24,403 nt of DNA, taken from positions 1 through 24,403 of IMG/VR virus record IMGVR_UViG_3300020166_000112, one strand, 5' to 3'. The notes beneath the pieces are model-generated. The model was not told the origin of the DNA, did no database searches, and was given only the letters and a program-made list of their open reading frames with translations. The translations under genes were made by a program, and so were the position numbers. The stretch is from a virus. Positions 22,666 through 24,403 of this stretch are shown one piece after another (the first letter of the stretch is position 1; each line of letters opens with the position of its first letter).

Positions 22666-22967
22666 TAATAATGCAGAGAAAGATATTCACAGAAATATGC
22701 ACTGATGGACATACTGGCTAGCCTAGGTAGACAATTTGTCTAGCCAACTATATATAGTATAATATATAATATATATATATAATATATAATACACTAGTAT
22801 ATTAAATTAAACTAATATTATACATCTTTTTTTTAATGAATTGCATTTTAAAGGATTTAAGGCATGTTAAAAATAGTCCCGATATATTACCACTAAAATT
22901 TAATTTAAGTTTCTTATATTTGCTCAGAACGTCATTGTAGATGTTTCTGTGGTATAACACCTAACAT
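22666..22967. other. Divergent intergenic region with nested palindromes and a pure A/T tract
   Basis: This 302-base stretch holds no convincing gene. It lies between the minus-strand GroES-like operon and the plus-strand regulator genes. At 22715-22746 several inverted repeats nest: TGGCTAG (22715-22721) with CTAGCCA (22740-22746), TAGACAATTTGTCTA (22728-22742), GGCTAGCC (22717-22724) and CCTAGG (22722-22727). From about 22747 to 22815 the sequence is almost entirely A and T with repeated TATAATATATAAT-like units. The layout could be an operator region, a replication origin, or both. I cannot tell which. Confidence 0.55.
22915..22922 (+). promoter_or_regulatory. Candidate -7 promoter box TATATTTG
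   Basis: TATATTTG matches the Bacteroidota -7 consensus TAnnTTTG exactly and lies 45 bases before the next plus-strand ATG (22968), a sensible distance. No TTTG or TTG is found 17-23 bases upstream, so it is a partial promoter match only. It would drive the 98-residue ORF and the winged-helix-like gene. Confidence 0.4.
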
Positions 22968-23264
22968 ATGGGGGCTAGAGTCAAAAAGGGAGACTGGGAA
23001 AGAGGAACTGGGTACCCTGGCAAAATGCGATTAAATGGCCGAATTAGTCCATGTAGGACTAGCAACAACCCACCCATACCCACTGATACACAGGCATTTA
23101 CATTGTTCGCTGCTCAAATTATTTACCAGGTGATCATTTTTCCTGTTGATTTGATCAGGAAGGGAAACCAATGGCATGAGCCGATTAAAAAAATGCATGT
23201 CGTTACGTTAACGATGCAATGCCCTGAAGATTTTAAGACAAAACAAAACCAACAAAAATATTAA
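22968..23264 (+). CDS. Doubtful 98-residue ORF of unusual composition
   Basis: An ATG-to-TAA frame encodes MGARVKKGDWERGTGYPGKM, then a Pro/Asn/Ser-rich stretch (SPCRTSNNPPIPTDTQAF) and a hydrophobic segment (TLFAAQIIYQVIIFPVDLI, about 45-63). The spacing of 3 bases to the next gene supports it as a real operon member. Against this, codons such as GGG, CCC and CGA are used more than in neighbours and no family is recognised. The region may instead be a long, structured leader RNA of the downstream regulator. The reading frame is visible; its translation is uncertain. Confidence 0.35.
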   Translation: MGARVKKGDWERGTGYPGKMRLNGRISPCRTSNNPPIPTDTQAFTLFAAQIIYQVIIFPVDLIRKGNQWHEPIKKMHVVTLTMQCPEDFKTKQNQQKY

Positions 23265-23267
23265 GAC

Positions 23268-23660
23268 ATGGTCGTAGCAAAAAAACTAGTAGAATTGTTT
23301 AGTCATCAGCACGCAATCAACAAGTACATTAAGTCATTGGATCACCAATTACAGACTAGAACAGTCATGGTATTTCTTGCATGTGCTATACGTGAGAGCG
23401 AATGTAAATCGTCCTTTAGTTTTTATACTATGCCACAAGTAATAGATCTATGCGAGCGTATGGATTGGTTAAGTAGTAAAGACAATCAGTATCCTGTATA
23501 CAGGGAACATAAGAAGTTACTCGCACTAGGGTTCATTGATAGGTTAACCAAGAAGCAAGAGTACAAAGGCCAACAGTTTTGTGTTACGATATATGGAAGG
23601 ACGCAACTACGTAGACTATACAATTACCTTATACGTGATCTTTATACTTCCTTACAGTAA
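23268..23660 (+). CDS. Putative winged-helix regulatory protein
   Basis: This 130-residue protein has the layout of a winged helix-turn-helix. Residues 28-45 (LQTRTVMVFLACAIRESE) form a first helix, followed by a second (MPQVIDLCERMDWL, 55-68). A YREHKKLLALGFIDRLTKKQ segment (78-97) has the typical helix then GFIDR turn into the wing, and KGQQFCVTIYGRTQLRRLYN (100-119) has the strand-V-T-x-x-G pattern of MarR and related proteins. It is probably a DNA-binding regulator of early or divergent genes, possibly binding the palindromes upstream. It lies 3 bases after the doubtful 98-residue ORF. Codon use (AAG, CAG, CGT) differs from the AAA/AGA-rich structural genes. The fold is inferred by eye. 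Confidence 0.6.
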   Translation: MVVAKKLVELFSHQHAINKYIKSLDHQLQTRTVMVFLACAIRESECKSSFSFYTMPQVIDLCERMDWLSSKDNQYPVYREHKKLLALGFIDRLTKKQEYKGQQFCVTIYGRTQLRRLYNYLIRDLYTSLQ

Positions 23661-23739
23661 TTCTATACGGTCACCCCAAAATGATCTGATAAGAAAACCC
23701 TGAAACCTTTACACGTTATGGATCATATGTAAAGCACAT

Positions 23740-23816
23740 TGCCTGGTAGTTCAATTGGATAGAACAACAGACTTCTAATCTGTAGGTTGAGAGTTCGAGC
23801 CTCTCCCAGGTAACCA
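23740..23816 (+). tRNA. tRNA-Arg (anticodon TCT)
   Basis: A complete cloverleaf can be drawn. The acceptor stem TGCCTGG pairs with CCAGGTA (one G-U). The D-arm is GTTC/GAAC around AATTGGATA, and the anticodon stem ACAGA/TCTGT has loop CTTCTAA and anticodon TCT at 23774-23776. The T-arm is GAGAG/CTCTC with loop TTCGAGC, and discriminator A is followed by an encoded CCA (23814-23816). It reads AGA (and AGG), which is common in the AT-rich phage genes here, so it probably supplements host decoding. It lies downstream of the winged-helix gene in the same orientation and before an intrinsic terminator. Confidence 0.96.
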
Positions 23817-23856
23817 AAATTACCCCCCAATGGGATAAATTACCCCCCGCTTGGAC
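23817..23856 (+). repeat. Two tandem 20-base units starting AAATTACCCCCC
   Basis: Directly after the tRNA CCA end, AAATTACCCCCC occurs at 23817-23828 and again at 23837-23848, giving a 20-base period; four of the remaining eight positions of each unit also match. Two units could be iteron-like protein-binding sites or a chance duplication. The C6 runs are striking in AT-rich DNA. Confidence 0.6.
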
Positions 23857-23875
23857 ATGCGTTCAAATTTTTTTT
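23851..23875 (+). terminator. Intrinsic terminator after tRNA-Arg
   Basis: TTGGAC (23851-23856) pairs with GTTCAA (23861-23866, one G-U) across an ATGC loop, followed by A and eight T residues (23868-23875). The stem is short but the T tract is strong. The place, after the tRNA and before the next promoter, is as expected. Confidence 0.5.
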
Positions 23876-23939
23876 AAAGTTTTTTTCCTAGGTTTTACAG
23901 GTTATACAGAGGTATTTACTAAAAAAAGTGATATTCACA

Positions 23940-23972
23940 TTTGGATGTTAATAAAATAATGCGTTATATTTG
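23940..23972 (+). promoter_or_regulatory. Bacteroidota-type promoter (TTTG - 21 bases - TATATTTG)
   Basis: TTTG at 23940-23943 and TATATTTG at 23965-23972 are separated by 21 bases and match the known Bacteroidota primary sigma factor consensus (TTTG, 19-21 bases, TAnnTTTG). Transcription should begin near 23979, giving a leader of about 60 bases to the ATG at 24042. That leader contains a small CGAG/CTCG hairpin and an AAACTGAAA segment just before the start codon. Confidence 0.8.
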
Positions 23973-24041
23973 TACCATCGTTCAGCGAGCATGACACTCG
24001 AAACGCTAATTAACTGAATATCAATTATTTAAACTGAAATT

Positions 24042-24287
24042 ATGAATTACTTAAGTACAGAACTGCAAACAGAATACCTTCCGAACTTCACAGGTATCAA
24101 AGTCCACAACGCTAGAATATCATACAGTGATTGGGGCGAGCATGGTGTTGATTTCAACTACTACAAAGATCCTTCTGATCCATTCAATCAACTATTTCAA
24201 GAAGATTTATATAAGCCTTTTTCAGGCGGTACAGAATTTACTAGCAAAAAAGAAGCCTTAAGATTTATTAACTCTGTAAACCAATAA
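24042..24287 (+). CDS. Small acidic protein of unknown function, first gene after a strong promoter
   Basis: This 81-residue protein begins MNYLSTELQTEYLPNFTGIK, continues VHNARISYSDWGEHGVDFNY and ends FTSKKEALRFINSVNQ. It is rich in aromatic residues (Tyr, Phe, Trp) and acidic, with no membrane segment or recognised motif. It is the first gene behind the clearest promoter in the window, which suggests an early-expressed protein, perhaps one that modifies host processes. The start is preceded by AAACTGAAATT, the same kind of leader as the partial gene at the window end. The function is unknown. Confidence 0.65.
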   Translation: MNYLSTELQTEYLPNFTGIKVHNARISYSDWGEHGVDFNYYKDPSDPFNQLFQEDLYKPFSGGTEFTSKKEALRFINSVNQ

Positions 24288-24290
24288 GCC

Positions 24291-24359
24291 ATGATCTTAA
24301 TAGCACTAGCAATTCCAATCGCATTATTTGCAACCTTCATGAGAAGTAACAACTACTAA
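24291..24359 (+). CDS. 22-residue single-pass membrane microprotein
   Basis: ATG at 24291, 3 bases after the previous stop, encodes MILIALAIPIALFATFMRSN followed by NY. It is a hydrophobic helix with a positively charged end, compatible with an inner-membrane peptide. The spacing to its neighbour supports translation, but 22 codons is close to what chance allows, so confidence is moderate. Confidence 0.45.
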   Translation: MILIALAIPIALFATFMRSNNY

Positions 24360-24387
24360 TAACTAATTAATTAAAACTGAAAATAAA

Positions 24388-24403
24388 ATGCAAAATTCAA
24401 ACT
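24388..24403 (+). CDS. Start of a further plus-strand gene, cut by window edge
   Basis: ATG at 24388 opens MQNSN and runs off the window. It is preceded by AATTAAAACTGAAAATAAA, a leader very similar to that of the 81-residue gene (AAACTGAAA close to the ATG), which is the main reason to believe it. Confidence 0.35.

Noticed and set aside
23740-23856. Phage attachment site at the tRNA gene
   Set aside because: There is no integrase in the window and no host sequence to compare; the repeats alone do not show integration.

Overview
The window is part of an AT-rich, tailed double-stranded DNA bacteriophage genome (or a prophage or assembled viral contig) whose host is most likely a member of the Bacteroidota, probably a marine flavobacterium. 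The viral identity rests on a recognisable block of terminase large subunit, portal, acidic scaffold-like protein, major capsid protein and several tail-fibre proteins. The host inference rests on the lack of Shine-Dalgarno sequences, A-rich leaders before starts, one promoter that fits the Bacteroidota consensus (TTTG, 21 bases, TATATTTG) and the style of the fibre proteins. No integrase, transposase, rRNA or CRISPR array is visible.

Left arm (1 to 17970, minus strand): the morphogenesis module, read right to left. A 198-residue protein that may be the small terminase overlaps the large terminase by ATGA, which overlaps the portal by ATGA. Then come an acidic scaffold-like protein, the major capsid protein, an unrecognised 273-residue protein, and two tail or adaptor proteins (413 and 403 residues) with similar C-terminal domains. 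A 1200-residue fibre follows, then a 54-residue coupled gene, a 575-residue putative receptor-binding protein with one Asp-box, and a second long fibre cut by the left edge. Two intrinsic terminators lie after the capsid gene and after the 273-residue gene, so the late region is divided into transcription blocks. The two long fibres share a motif built around GWGNHADAGY, seen 11 times.

Middle (17971 to 20673, plus strand): a 143-base divergent gap with a short palindrome, then a tightly packed run of small, mostly Lys/Arg-rich genes of unknown function. They include a 57-residue membrane protein, a 73-residue degenerate HNH-like protein, a 24-residue four-cysteine microprotein and a 302-residue coiled-coil protein. 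Several of these genes fall below usual ORF-length cut-offs.

Next (20668 to 22665, minus strand): a compact operon encoding a tandem GroES-like protein, a PD-(D/E)XK nuclease, two small membrane proteins, an HNH endonuclease and a 33-residue peptide. It converges on the basic-protein run.

Right end (22666 to 24403): an intergenic region with nested palindromes and a pure A/T tract, then plus-strand genes (a doubtful 98-residue ORF and a winged-helix-like 130-residue protein), a tRNA-Arg(TCT), a 20-base tandem repeat, an intrinsic terminator and a well-formed Bacteroidota promoter. That promoter drives an 81-residue protein and a 22-residue membrane microprotein. The likely logic is regulatory and early genes at the right, chaperone and nuclease accessory functions in the middle, and head and tail genes transcribed in the opposite direction at the left. 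No tape measure, tail tube or lysin gene was recognised here.
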